Below the pieces are notes generated by a model. The model saw only the letters and a program-made list of their open reading frames with translations, was not told the origin of the DNA and made no database searches. A DNA stretch of 64,000 nt from Rhynochetos jubatus (lineage: Eukaryota > Chordata > Aves > Eurypygiformes > Rhynochetidae), in NCBI GenBank assembly GCA_027574665.1, contig CM050653.1, positions 39,816,118 to 39,880,117 on the forward strand, in the 5' to 3' direction. A program made the position numbers and the translations under genes. Within the stretch, counting starts at the first letter, position 1, and every line of letters begins with the position of its first letter. Shown piece after piece: positions 33,661 to 47,100 of this stretch.

Positions 33661-36600
33661 TCCGCTTTTCGGGAGCGGTGGGAAGGAAGGACAGAACCCT
33701 GCAGCACAGCCCTGCTCTACTGCTCTGAGGGGCTGGATAAAGCCTGGCAACACACTGACGCCTAGAAATGAATGTGTTGAACGGATATATACTGCTTTAG
33801 CCCAGCCTCTGTTCCAGACTGACCTTCTTCTTGTGCTTCAGTGGAAATTAGAGCTAATGGTGCCAGCTTCAGCATGCACCGAGGGATTAACTACTGTGAT
33901 TCATGTTAAATTGCCACACTAATTTAATTCTATCAGACCTCAAGGCTTTGTTTTGAAATGTTTCTTATACGTTGCAAAGTGCTTTCACTGGGTACCCTGG
34001 GTTACCAGTACCATCACATTCCTATTTCTCTATTTTAATCTATCACAATAAAAAAACATTATCTAGCATGCAGCCACAAATATCTAAAATAATTTCTCTT
34101 CAACACATTAGCTGCAGCACATTAAAAAACTGTGCCCTATTTCTATAGAAACAGTGCAACATTACCATTTGTCAAAAATCTATGTTGTCTTCTAAATTTT
34201 ATAGAGAGACCTTTATAAAATAGGTTGTTACATCTGTCAAACAAACCAGATTTAAAAAAAAACATGCCAGTAAGTGCTGTCAAAGGACCCTAAATAAGCG
34301 TTTAAGATATCATATGATTTTGCATCAGTAAAGTGAGTTAATATTATCCAGTGAGTCACCCAGTTAATTCACTGTAAATCTGTGTGATGGTATAAGATGG
34401 AAGGCGAACGCACATTTCCACAGATCCTTCAGGGCAAATCAAATACGCAAGCCGGGACAGGACAAATAATTACAAAATATTAACAAGCTGCAGAAATCCA
34501 TTTTCTGCACTTTCAGCTTGATAACATGTCAGCGCTCACATGCTCATGTTTCTTTCTTGGCACTGTAAACAACCAGAAAGCAAAGGGTGACAATTCCAGG
34601 TACCATTACAGGACCAACAGAACTGCAAAAACCATGGCAGTCAGTTACATCCCTTTCTAAAACTGTAATTCACAACTTAGATTTCTTCAGTAATCTAAAG
34701 CATCATTTTCCATATTCATAGGAAATAATGGCAATTATCAGTGGTCTAAGGAAATGCGTCAAAGGAAAAGTGTATGCCCAGCAAAAAGAAATGGAATTGT
34801 CGGCTGTGGTTTACCATAAGCCACAGTAAGAGTGCATCAACGAAAGGAACTCAGTGGCATCTGCACACGCAGATTCTCATTCTCTCTTTCTCTGTACCTG
34901 TGTGTATGTATATTGATACATATATAAAACACAAAGAAAATGCATACACTCAGAGGAACAAATAGACTTCAAAAATGCATGGAAACGAGCAGCGTTATTT
35001 AAAAGAGGCATTATCAACAATATTAATGGGAGGCTGCTAAGTTTTGGTTTTTTGAGTTTTGTTACCTTGAGAATTCTCCTCCCGATGCCTTCCTCATTTG
35101 AAACCCGTGAAATCTAGGAAGTGGCCAATATTGCTACCATAATGTTATGGGGAATTCACACTTCAGATCAGCAAAGCAGTTCTTCAGCAGATGGTATAGC
35201 CTAAAGACTAATTAGCATTAAGCATTAATTTAAAGTATATATTATATACATTGTTCTCTATTATTAAGTAGTAACCCCATATATCAATAACCTTCAAATA
35301 ATTATATTTCAATATTGCAATGTTCTTAACTTTTGATCAAAGACATGTATCCCACTGAAACTAACCATCTGCTGAACTTGCTTCTTGACTTTGTTTGATC
35401 TTTCTGTGACATGGGAATAATCACAAGTAATAGTGGGAAAAATATATATAAATAACACCTTAACAAAATTCTCTCTCTTATGGAATCTTCAGGGGTTTGA
35501 CTAAAAAGAAGAAAAGAAGTCTTTGACCTGTGTAAGTGAATGAGTGAATCTTCTCTTGATTTCTGCTGATCAGTGAAAAAATAGACAAGAAAATACAACT
35601 CAGAATTACCAAGATCCATATAAATGCTCTTGTATTAGATGTTTACACAACAAATTGGTATCTCCACAGTGGCATTAAAAATAATCTTGGTTTTGAAGCA
35701 GATATGCAAATCCTTCGGATTCATGAGATAAGCTTAACTTCATGAGATAATACTAACTGATGCAGAAAGTACGCAACTGCTCCCATTAATAGTTATTCCA
35801 AAGTTTTAACAGTGTTTACTACGCTTTCATACGCTTCTCATGGAAACAACAGGACTGACCACTGCCAGAGAAGTAACTGGATGAACTAATTAATGGTTTG
35901 GTTTGATAATTTCGACATTGCCAAGTTAAAAACAAGAAGGGAAACTCAGGGTGTGCCCCACCTGCAGAATGAAGGTGTCTCCTTATGGCATGTCAGCCTA
36001 ATTTAGTCACCAAGAGTTTCAAAACTTGGCAGAGCAGCCGACTTCTGGGTTTGCACAACAGCACTGCTATCAACCCAAACCCATCTGTCTGTCATTTCAT
36101 TAAGATTTTACCTCACCACTAGTTACCAAATGCTAGCTAAAATGTGGTAAGAACAGACCTTTCCATCTCTCCAAAGAGGATTGAGCCTTTTTCCAGAGAC
36201 ACACGATTAATTTGATAGCATATTAAGTCAGAGATAGGAAGGAACAAAAGTCACATGAAAGTTGTCCATTTAGCAGAGTTACTGTGTATATATAAGTATA
36301 TATACATGAGTCCTCTTACCTTTTGGAAAAATCCATCAGCTTAAGAAGATGCTGATAAGATATTCCCCATCCTTTCAGGGGAATAAACTTCCTTAGATTT
36401 TCAATTTATTTCAAACTATTCAAGCAAAGAGGGCACCAACACAGAGCTTCCCTTCCAGCAAACCCTGTTTTGTTTCAGGCAGCCCTGCTCTTCCAATAGG
36501 AGGTAAAATTGTCCTTACACATCTAAGGCTGTGCTGCTGACCAAGCTTTTTCAACTCTGCTTTTTCCTTCCTGGGTAACCAAAAGCAGTTCACAGGCAGA

Positions 36601-39600
36601 ACTGTGCAAAGCTTTTGGAACCTGCATGGCGAAGCAGACCGCGACCTGTATATGTAGCACAGCCGTCCAATAAGACCTCTGGGGTAGGAACTTAACACTT
36701 GTGCATTTTTATAGAGAGCTAAGGCAACAGAAATTTTAATGTGTGTAAGCCCTCTGAGGAGCTACAACTATATAAACCCTGCAGTATAAATAGCTACCTA
36801 CCACCACACGCAGTTCTTTTGTCTCACTGTCTGACCTGAATCTTAAAACCTGGTTTGCTGAGCCATTCCGGCAGACGTACCATCTCCCACGTGAGAATTA
36901 TCAAAATAGTTACGAACACTTTTAAAACCTTGCAACTTTTTTCCCACTTCCTTCCTATCAAAACCTCTGGAGTCGGCACGCACGTCTGCTAAAGCGTTTA
37001 AATGTTTAATTTGCATCGAAATTTCAACTCCCCCTAATACCTCTTGGAAGGAACTATGACTGGTCACATCCCTGAAAGTCTGATCAACCAATCTGGACAT
37101 CATTAGAGCAAGGTCGCTCGAAAGGTCTCAAAACGCCTAGCTTTTTTAGAAATGGTTTTACTATCATCTCCATTTACCTGGGAATCAAACGCAATCGGCT
37201 TCTGTCCTTATGTAAAAGTCACTAAAGAAAGCACTTGCTCTAGTATCAAAAACTAGTGTTCATCTTTGAAAGGAAAAACCCTCGCTTTGTGATTTGAATG
37301 TCTTTGTTGCTTTGCCCTGGGGTTAGGGGTATTTTTTGCTCCTTTTTTTCCCCTAAATGGAGATAATTACTCTCTGCACCTCTCCATGCTTTCTGCCCAT
37401 CTGCCCCAATGATTCATTCCGGAGTTTTATCTGGGAGACATTCCTTTCCGGCTTGTTCTCTTCTTCCAGAAAAAGCCAATACTCTACCAAGCTTTCAGTG
37501 TCTCGCACGGCAAGAATTTGTGCCCAAACAGGACATGTTTTGGGTGTTTCCTCCTCCACCTCTGAGGGACCAAGGAGAGGACATAGGACTGCAGCAGAAT
37601 CTGCAGTTGAGATGTACACTACTGCAGTATCTATTGCTCTGGACAGCCTTGCTCCAAGACAACAAGGTAGAAAGCACAGCTATGTCTGCGCCCAAGACGC
37701 CGCCGCTGCAAAAATAAATACCACGTACTGCTCGTTTCTCCACACGCACTCCAACCAGGTCTTCCAGGTGAAACAAAAGTTGAGGCAGTAGGGGGAAAAA
37801 ACCCAACTATGCTGGAATATGAATATTATCATCATCTGAGGAAGCAGATGAAAAGCAAAACGGGAATCAGACCAAAAGAATCATAGATTGGCTATGCAGC
37901 TCTAACGAAGACTCAAAAACTAAAGCAATCAAAATAAAAAAGCAAGCAGCAGCAAAGCTTGTAAATGAGGAAAAACACTCAACCAAACAAGGCAACTACA
38001 CTTCAGATTCCCCAAAACCTCCTTAGGAAAGGAAATCTTTCTGTTTTCAATCCATTTCACAGCATATACAGCCATAACCAGTGCACATTACACCTAGAAC
38101 TGGGTGAATAACCTAGCAAACTAGAGGAGCACAATGCTCTGAAATGATTTCAGAAGTTCTACTTGCTGTCAATAGAAAAGAGAAAAGAAAAAAAAAAGGG
38201 AGGACTATAGTACCTTAACTTAAAAAATATTCTATTTGTTTCTAGTCCCACTTTTTGATTTATTTTACTAAAAATTCAAAATACAATCAAGCCTTAAGAA
38301 GCATCTCAAATTTGTTCTTTTGCCAGATATTTTCCTCCTGGCTTCTCTAATCCATTTTATATGAGCTGGCATCTTAAAAAGCGTACTTTGGTATGCAGAG
38401 CCTAACAGTACGACTGAAGCCTCCTGACAGCCTGCTTCTCAGAAGCAAAGCCATTATCTCACCAACAGATCTGTTCTAAACATCGTCCTCTTTTGCCTAT
38501 GAGCTACCTACCACCACCTCGCACCACCTTACTTGTAATTCACACAACTGCACATCAGACAGAACCAATGCTGAGAGTACACACAGGAAAGCTCTCTTTT
38601 GTTTGAGCATACATAATGGTACCTTGCTTTCCACGTACATACATGAATTTGGTGCTTACAAAAATTCCCTCTGAATACCAGAGACTTCAGCCTCTTCTTT
38701 AATAAACACAGAGCAGCCACGTCGTATTGCTGCCACATCACAGCAACACCAAGTCTGATGCACGTGCAGTGAGGTATATACGCGTGCCTGTAGAAAGCTA
38801 CAGCACGCCCCGTGATTTCACAAAGTGGCTAGCAGAATACTATATTGAGTTGACAAAAATACATGTCGGACGCTTCAGTTTAATACTTATTTCAGGGAGA
38901 AGAAGGTTAAGGGAGCTCCACTGATGTCTACTTTCTAAATTACCTCAGAATATATCTTAGCACTTTACGACCTGTTGAACGCACAACATCCCTTCCTCTG
39001 TACGAATAATAAAAAAGGCTTAGTTTCAGCTTGGCAAATACACATTTCTTGCAGTTTTCACGGCATAGCACGTAATGAACTAACTACACACTAAGCAATA
39101 GGAATCTAAAATATTCCCCATGCAAACTGAAAAGGATGCTGCATACTAATTGAAGACTGACATGCTCTTTGACCCTAACCATCTTTCTCTGAACATAAAA
39201 CCTCTTGCATTTCCCAAATGTCAAGCCTTGCTGCTTTTCAATAGAAGCGTATGAGACTTCAAATGCAGCAGAAATGCTGCGTTTATGATGCACCACAGGA
39301 GAATGAGAGAAAGAACAGGCAATTCTCGTGTGTTGACTGTTGCAGACATTCAGGTTAAAAAAACCCATCCTCCATGAACATGTCGGGCCTCATTTGCTCC
39401 ACTTAATGTGCTCCCTATTTTGCTTACATATTGGAAAACCCCCTCATATTACTGTAACCTTGATCTTTCTTCATTTAATCACTTCACGATTCAATCATTT
39501 CATAGTTCAGCTGTTGTTTCAATGAGACAGTCTGTAACAGATTTGCTGGCAGTTTGAACTACATGCAGATTCTGTCCAGAATGGCATTTTCCCCAATCTT

Positions 39601-40753
39601 GTGCTAGAAACAAATGTGATTGAAAGAGGAAATGCAATGGTAATTAATGAATGTATTTTATACACCCTTTTCAAGTGCTTTATGAAGTATCATCCTACCC
39701 CGAGTTCCTCAATTCTCTAAATATCTGCCTTCCCCTCAGGTTTGTTCTTAATATTTTCACGTTTTGTACACACACCAAATGTCTCCTTCCAGGAGGACTA
39801 ACACATGCTATCCTTACGCAGTTTCACACTGTGGATGCATATTCATAACGAAGCAGAGCATGAATACTTCTTTCCTTATCCGGTGCCCAAAGAGTTTATG
39901 TATGCCCTGTCCCTTCATGCTAGACTCAAAAGGACTTGGAAGTAGGTAAATGGTAAATTTGCATATCAACAAAACACTTCTGGCAACTCCAATTATTAAT
40001 GGGTAGCTTCCTTCTCTGCCTTCAACGCCTGTCCATGCGATCACTCACATTGTCAGTGATTCAAAGCAGTATCCTCCCACATATTCACAGTTGATTAGGA
40101 GTTAGATCTGAGAGTCTTTCAGCTGCAGAGCTAACACGGGACCGCCAAGAACGGCTTTGCTTCTGGACGTCTCTGAAAGGGAAGAGTGTGGTAATAGGGC
40201 AGCAAACGGGGGTTACTGCTCAGATCTCAAGACCACAGAATTTGCCCTCAGGGCCACGCTGTGAAGTGATGTGCACACCTGGGTAACTGCAGGCAAGTAT
40301 CTCATCGCAAACTCCCGCGGCTTGTTATCCAGGTAGTCTCCCTAGTGATCGGTTTATATTGAATATAATCATCTTGAGTAACCAAAACATCAAAATAAAA
40401 TAAAAATCTCTATCTTAAGTGTCCAAAACAACAAACACAACCCCCCCATCTTGAATTGGCAGCATGTATTACTTCATTATTAAATAATTATTCTTTAAAG
40501 CTCAAGCTAGTGTCTGAATTTCAGTGGTGGCCGAGAACTGCCTCCTAAAATGCGCAACTTTCACAGCAACAGTATGCATCCTCAAAATCACCTCAACCAG
40601 ATGTGCAAAGGGCAGGGGCCGTGGAGGAAGGGAGCTTGAGGTAACATTCCAGCTACCAGCCAATTTCAACAGAAGTTCTCAATTTGCAGAGGTCTGAAGC
40701 ACACTAAGCGCCTCTTCATTTTATGAAAATCAGTACCTTGGTACAAAGGGAAA

Positions 40754-40812
40754 TCCAAACCAATACCTTATTGGAAATAAGGTATTCCAAACCAATAAAT
40801 ATTGGTTTGGAA
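40754..40812. repeat. Compound inverted-repeat cluster
   Basis: TTCCAAACCAATA at 40785-40797 is followed after AA by its exact reverse complement at 40800-40812, a 13-bp arm palindrome with a 2-bp spacer. Just before it AATACCTTAT (40762-40771) pairs with ATAAGGTATT (40777-40786). TCCAAACCAATA also occurs directly at 40754-40765. The motif is thus present twice direct and once inverted within 59 bp. No target duplication or transposase remnant is visible. Confidence 0.93.
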
Positions 40813-43800
40813 AACACAATTGCAACCCAATTCCTTCTACCGTCCAGCACGCGGCTGCCAGGTCCAGGACGTGCGCACAGCTGTGTATAGATTCAGGAAA
40901 GCCAGAACATAAATCCTGGGGAGATCAGGCTTCATTAGTTCTGCTACTCAGAAGCAGATTGTGTGTAACATGCAAATGGAAAAACTTACTGTAGAAGAAA
41001 TCAGTCCAATCTCCTTCACGGTATCTGCCGCCACACAGACTGGAGGAAAGTATTTTCATTCCTTTCCCTGCTGACAACCTGCGCTTATCGGAGAGTTCTG
41101 CCATTTTCGCTGGTGTCTCAGCATACAGCAACTGAATTTTTTGATTTATTCTTATTTTGATCTTAAAAAAGACTGTAAGACTCTATATGCAAAATGCCTT
41201 TTCACCTTTATTTATCTCTAAATGAAAGTTATTGTTCTATTTGAGAGAGCAAGCAGGTAAAGAAATTTTAGAACATCTTTTAAAGAATAAAATTAATGCG
41301 AGCACATGACAGAAGGAAACTGTTAACAACAACAAAAATCAGGGTAACTACAGCTTACTGTTTTGATAAACTTGAAAACACTCACAGTTTATAGAAAATT
41401 AGCTCTCCAAGGAGCCAGGAGAATAATATCTGCCATGGCAACCAAACAGAGCAGTCTTCTGGCACTTTCTGAATGAGCATTTAGGAGGAGATTAATTCAA
41501 TACTCCGAATGATGAAAAGGCTCTTGAGATCCATAACTGTCTCCCACAAATTACCCTTATTGTACAACTGGACGTTTAGAACAGATTGCACATTATCTAT
41601 ATTGAACTAGAGCTTTCACAGCAAATTTATACGAAACAGATTAAGCCCACGTGACGTGTCACACTATTTTCACCCACTCCTTTCAGGGGGTTTACAAAAA
41701 CGGGTACGTTATTAAATGGATCACTGCAGTTTTGCAGGATTTATTTTTAAGCTTATTTATATTTAGAATCTACTGTAAGCCTTTTTACTACACAACATTA
41801 GTTGTAGTAAAAAACTTCTGAGATGCGCAAAAGCATTCAACGCTACTTAAAAAATACAATGTAGTAGATGAACAGAGAGCAGAAAGACTGCCACATAAGC
41901 GAGCATCACAGTCTTTTTGGTGTATTTCATGCTATTTTGAATTTACAGTAAATGCAAGTGATGACATACCTCAATGAACAATTACGCGTCTTCCTACATG
42001 TACCAAACCATCTTTTTCATCAAACGCAGCATCTAATGAGCACCCGACAGCTCAATGAAGACACGCCTTATAGAAAATATTTTAGGTGAGTATATTAAAC
42101 GTCTAGCTGCTTCATCAGAATCTAAATTACTATGGAATCTGGCCTCCCAGGATAAAAGGCATTTAGTATTTTGTTTACCGATTTCCTTACATCGGAAACA
42201 ATCAAACTGTGCAACATACAAACCAGAAGCAACTCGTAATAATACAAGATTTATAATGCAGACACATTTAGAAACTATCACAGCATAAAAGAGCTCACCA
42301 GCTAGTTTTAGGAAAGCAGAAACACGTGTTGTCTCTTGTGAGACCATTGCAAGTTCTTCCCTGCAGTCTAGCATGGCCCAAGACACAGTACTTCACTTGC
42401 TGCATTAAGTGAACAGCTTTCCAGCTGTTTGCAGTTATGAGTAACACCTGGATCGCACAGATTGTTGTGGAGGACATGCACCTGAAAATTAGTCTTAGCC
42501 AGTCTGATAAAAGTTACTTGAGGTTAAAGACTATAAAAACAGCATTGATTTGGTTTTGTAGTTGGCAACAGAAATGAATGAAAGGTGAACTTTTCAAAAA
42601 TTCCTAAAGGCCACACATAATTTGCAGTGATAGACAGTGGAAATTAGACACTTAATCCACCACCATTTCTGAAAAGTCCCACTTTCAGCTTTTGGTTACA
42701 CTAGCATACATTATTTCTGCAAAACCCCTACCTTCTTCACAACTCGGAATGCGTTAGGCAGGCAACAGCGGAACAAAACGTAGTGAGTGTAACTACAGTT
42801 TTGAGGCTCCAAGACTTACGTAGGACTACCATTTATTTGCAAATAAGACAGTTCTGAATTTTCACTGCTTAAGTATAGATTGTGCTCTATCCTCTGCATG
42901 GAGGAGCTGTGTATCCTGAATAATAAACAGCATGTAAACGAAGGAACAGCAGCCAGGTTCTAAGCAGAGAAGAAAAGCATTCACCTTGCCATCAAACAGT
43001 GAAAATAAAAATGAGTTTAGGTGAAGAAAACTCACTCCCTAACGTATTATCTGACGTATCACAGACCGAGGTATGAATATTGGTGGGAATAAAAATTGCA
43101 GTCCAACCCTGAATAAAGATCCGGAGCACAAGGAACAGAACTGTGGTTTGGCAAGTACCTCAATTTACTACTTCTCACTTCGGTCCCGCTTTAAAATCAT
43201 TGTATCATTAACAAACCTTCACTCCCCAATTTGGTATCGATAATTAATTTTAATTAATTAGGTTTAAGTTTTAGAAAACATTAGGTGTTTTAAGCATCAA
43301 ACACCACCAAGAAAAAACCTCAGGGCTAGAACACAAGAGTAGGAGGCTCTCAGATCTAATGGAGGTGGGTTGATTATTCCAGATGAAGACTTTTGTGCTT
43401 CTTGACTCTTTAAAAAGCAGTGAAGTGCAACAGATTTGTATATTCCACCATTTAGACTCGACAGGAAAGCTACACAGGTTTTAATACCTATATTTTAGAA
43501 AACAATTGAGGGTTTCAAAGCCATTATAATGACAGGCCTCAGAGAAGTATATCTGCTGATTAAGAAACCTCCAAAATAAACCTATCTTTTCCATATGAAG
43601 AGAATTAAATAGGTTACAATTTCAAGTTAATATATTTCCATGGAATTAGAAACTGTAAATTGAGAATTCTGTCTCCAAGGACTGGCAGAAGTATTTACAT
43701 TATTCAGTAAATCACTTCCCCCCAGTAGGACTGCCTCAAGATCATTATTTTCCAAATCTACTCTTCACAGACAAGCTAGACATATATCCAAAATGCGTTA

Positions 43801-44020
43801 AGAATTTTAATCTATGCATTCATGAAATAAAACACATAACTAGAGAGCAAAGAATCATTTGCAAACGTGAAAGATGTCCCAACACCAAATTCTTGTCTCC
43901 GTATCAGCTGAATCTGAATTTTAATGCCTGCACTCATCCCTCCCCCTCTTGCATTAAAAATCCAACCACCACAAATGTCACTGTTAAAATAATCTTTCTA
44001 ATTTGCCCCTTTGACTTTAT

Positions 44021-44103
44021 AATCACAGAACCACAGAATGGTTTGGGTTGGAAGGGACCTGAAAGATCATCTAGTTTCAACCCCCCTGCCATGGGCAGGG
44101 ACA
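44021..44103 (-). mobile_element. CR1 LINE 3' terminal fragment
   Basis: The + strand reads AATCACAGAACCACAGAATG, GTTTGGGTTGGAAGGGACCT and on to CCATGGGCAGGGACA, the reverse of the CR1 3' terminus. Only about 80 bases are present. Confidence 0.9.
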
Positions 44104-47100
44104 ATCATTCCCTTCAGCTTACTGTTCCTTGACATGAAACTAACTTCTGACTTTCAGAAGTTTTATCATCTACTCCTCATCCAGCTAACTCTTCCCACCA
44201 CTTTGCCAAAGAAATGTCTTCATTGTTTCCTTGCCAGCATGCTTCTCCCGCAAAAATTGTTGTCACAAAGGTATGGAAAAACTCTCCATAAGCATCCGTA
44301 AAAAGTATCCTGATAAAATCACTTTGCTGTATAAAGAACATTTCATAAAACCATGATCAGGCATTAATGAGTCATCATGATCATGTCTTCCTGGGGGGCT
44401 AAGAGCCCTTCATTAGATCCAACTGTGATCAGATCTGCCAAAATACCTTGATTATTTTTTTATCACATCCTCCAGAGCCTAATTTTTGCTATCATTCTAA
44501 TATTGTAGTTTAAGGTAACAAAGTATAATCTAATCTTAGCTATAGATGTCACTACTTGTCTCCTGTAATAGTCACAGCGAGGAACTGGAAATGCAGCATG
44601 AACTGTAACATATTTAGAATGGTGTTGGGAAGGGAATATATTTTGTAGGAGTGAGTTTTTCTGATGACTGAGTAAAGATGTATTGAGAGCTCTATTGCAC
44701 ATTATGAAAGTTTCATAGTTCCAGATATTCTGAATGAATGCAGAATTCCAATTTAGTAAGATGTTCTCTGAAGCCAACCTTGTCATTTAAAACACCTTTC
44801 GTGTCCTTAGGAAGACGGCTGATTGTTGCCTTGGAAACAAAGACTGCTCTCTAGTGTGTTCATTTCAAGGGATACAGTCAATTTTTCCAATTGCTAATTT
44901 TATACCTGGTGCAGGTGCAAAAGTTCTTAAGATCGGAACAGAAACCTTTTGCAACTCTGTTCTCTGACAACAGTGTTCCTCTGGTTTTTGGCTTTTAGCT
45001 TTGCCCTTGGTGAACCACATCATTCTTGTGTAACGCTCCGCAGGAAACTCAATCGTACACTTTCCCTCTGCGTAAGAGGGTGATTATGACAATGGAGGAA
45101 GCAAACCTAAAAGTGACAATGGAAAGACCCTTAGGCATAAACATACAAGCAAGTCAATACAAATAATTCTGGTCTTTAAACTGATCTAAGATAGTTCTAT
45201 AAAATAAGCAGGATAACAAGCAAACCCACCCTATTCTCGATTTTTATGCATAGATTTTTTAAATGTATCTATATTTAGACAAAGTTTTTGTAAAAAAAGA
45301 GGATTACCATTAAACGACATTCCATTCATCCACTTCAGTCAAGCCGTATTGTTTAAATAAAGCTTATTAAGAAACATGAATAGACAATACCAAGCAGGAC
45401 CTTTGATGGGGATGATACATTTTCTGAAGCTTAAATTCAGCCTTGCACTAATAGGCCCCATTATTCACTCTCAAGTAAATTATGATGTTACCTAATTATG
45501 TTCATTATTTGGTTAAAATATAAACGCTTCCATTTTCAAGCAGGATTTATGTAACGAACCAAGTTCTTAGTTGGTGACTATCCAGGAAGACATTCAAACC
45601 CTACCCTAAGAGAGACTTGTCCCAAGGCGCTCCATGTACAGTTAACAGGGAGAGGTAGGTTCCTTCATAGGTTGCTCACAACTCCAAGTTATGTTCCTGT
45701 TCTGAATTACCTTCCATGGGAACCTCTTTTTCTGCATTTCTTCAAGGAAAGGGGTGACTTGCATATCCAAAGTGAATTCTCCAGCATGTCTACCTAATAT
45801 TCAGTGTAGATATTTTGGTTTTGTTGTGTCAGCTATGATAGCAAAATTCTTGTACTATAAAACCACTTCCAATTAGTTACAGTTTTATGCTGTTAAAATA
45901 TTTATTCTTCCTGACATGCACAGGGCTCCTTAACTTACAGACCTATGTATGGTATGAACCTATGTACCTACTGACTTCAGTGATTTCACGTGTATGGCAA
46001 GTATCTGTACATGTGGATATACCAGGCATTAGGATTGTCCTTAGACAGTACGGAAATGTTGTCCTTTGTCCAACAGCTAATATCTGTAGTCCAAAGTAGC
46101 TAATATCTTGAGTGTGCAAAGACTACCCAGCAGGGTGCATCTTCTCAAAGCAATATAAATATCAAGCTCGTTGCATTTGTGCAATGACGCTTTTCTTATT
46201 TTAATTGAGCCGTGTTTGGAAAATAACATTATATTATCTCACATTGCTTACGGATTCACAATGTTACAGTAATCTGTGCTTTTTTTGGTTGAGTAGTTAC
46301 AAAACACAACCACAGAGCATTCATTCATCAATCCAGCTTTCAGAAACTGTGGTTCCACTCAGCTGTAAAAGAATCACTGGCTTGACCTTCTTAAATCTGT
46401 TTCTTTATTCCCAGGCAGTGAAATTAAACCAGACCCTACTCCAATATTCCAGGGCTTAATATAATTTAAAATTTCTCATGACCAGACTAGCCTTTCTAAT
46501 CAAAGTGCAGAACCTCTATCTCAGAAACCCACGAGAAAGTGAAAGTTATTTTACCAGAGGTGGAACAGCTCATACAGACAGAATTACATTTCCACATACG
46601 CATATGCAGTATCAGGGCCATAAGCTGCACATAAACGCAGAGGGAAAAAGATTAATACTTTAAAAGAAACCAACCCAACCCTCAAATAATAAACTAGATG
46701 TTAAATAAAGCAGCTACAGTATCACAATTATTATGAAAACTGTCACTAGGTAGCTGATTCAGTATTACCAAAAACCAGTTATAAAGGACCTATGGTTATG
46801 AACAGACCCATATGGGCGTACAGGTGTGTAAGGGTGTGTACGCATGTGCAGGAGTTAGTGTATTAGGAAAATAAAGACATACTTCAAACAGAAACGAGAG
46901 AATTCACAGCTAACGTACATTTCAATATGGTGATGAAGGCAGGAATCACTCATCATTTTTTCTACCGTGAAGACAATGAGATTTCTTGATTTGGGTGTCA
47001 ATGCAAAATTAAAAACCAAACAAAGGAACATCTTCTGTGTGCGCCATGAGCAACTACCTTTCCTGTCACTCCATCTCCCTCAACTTTCAATTTCAGGTTT

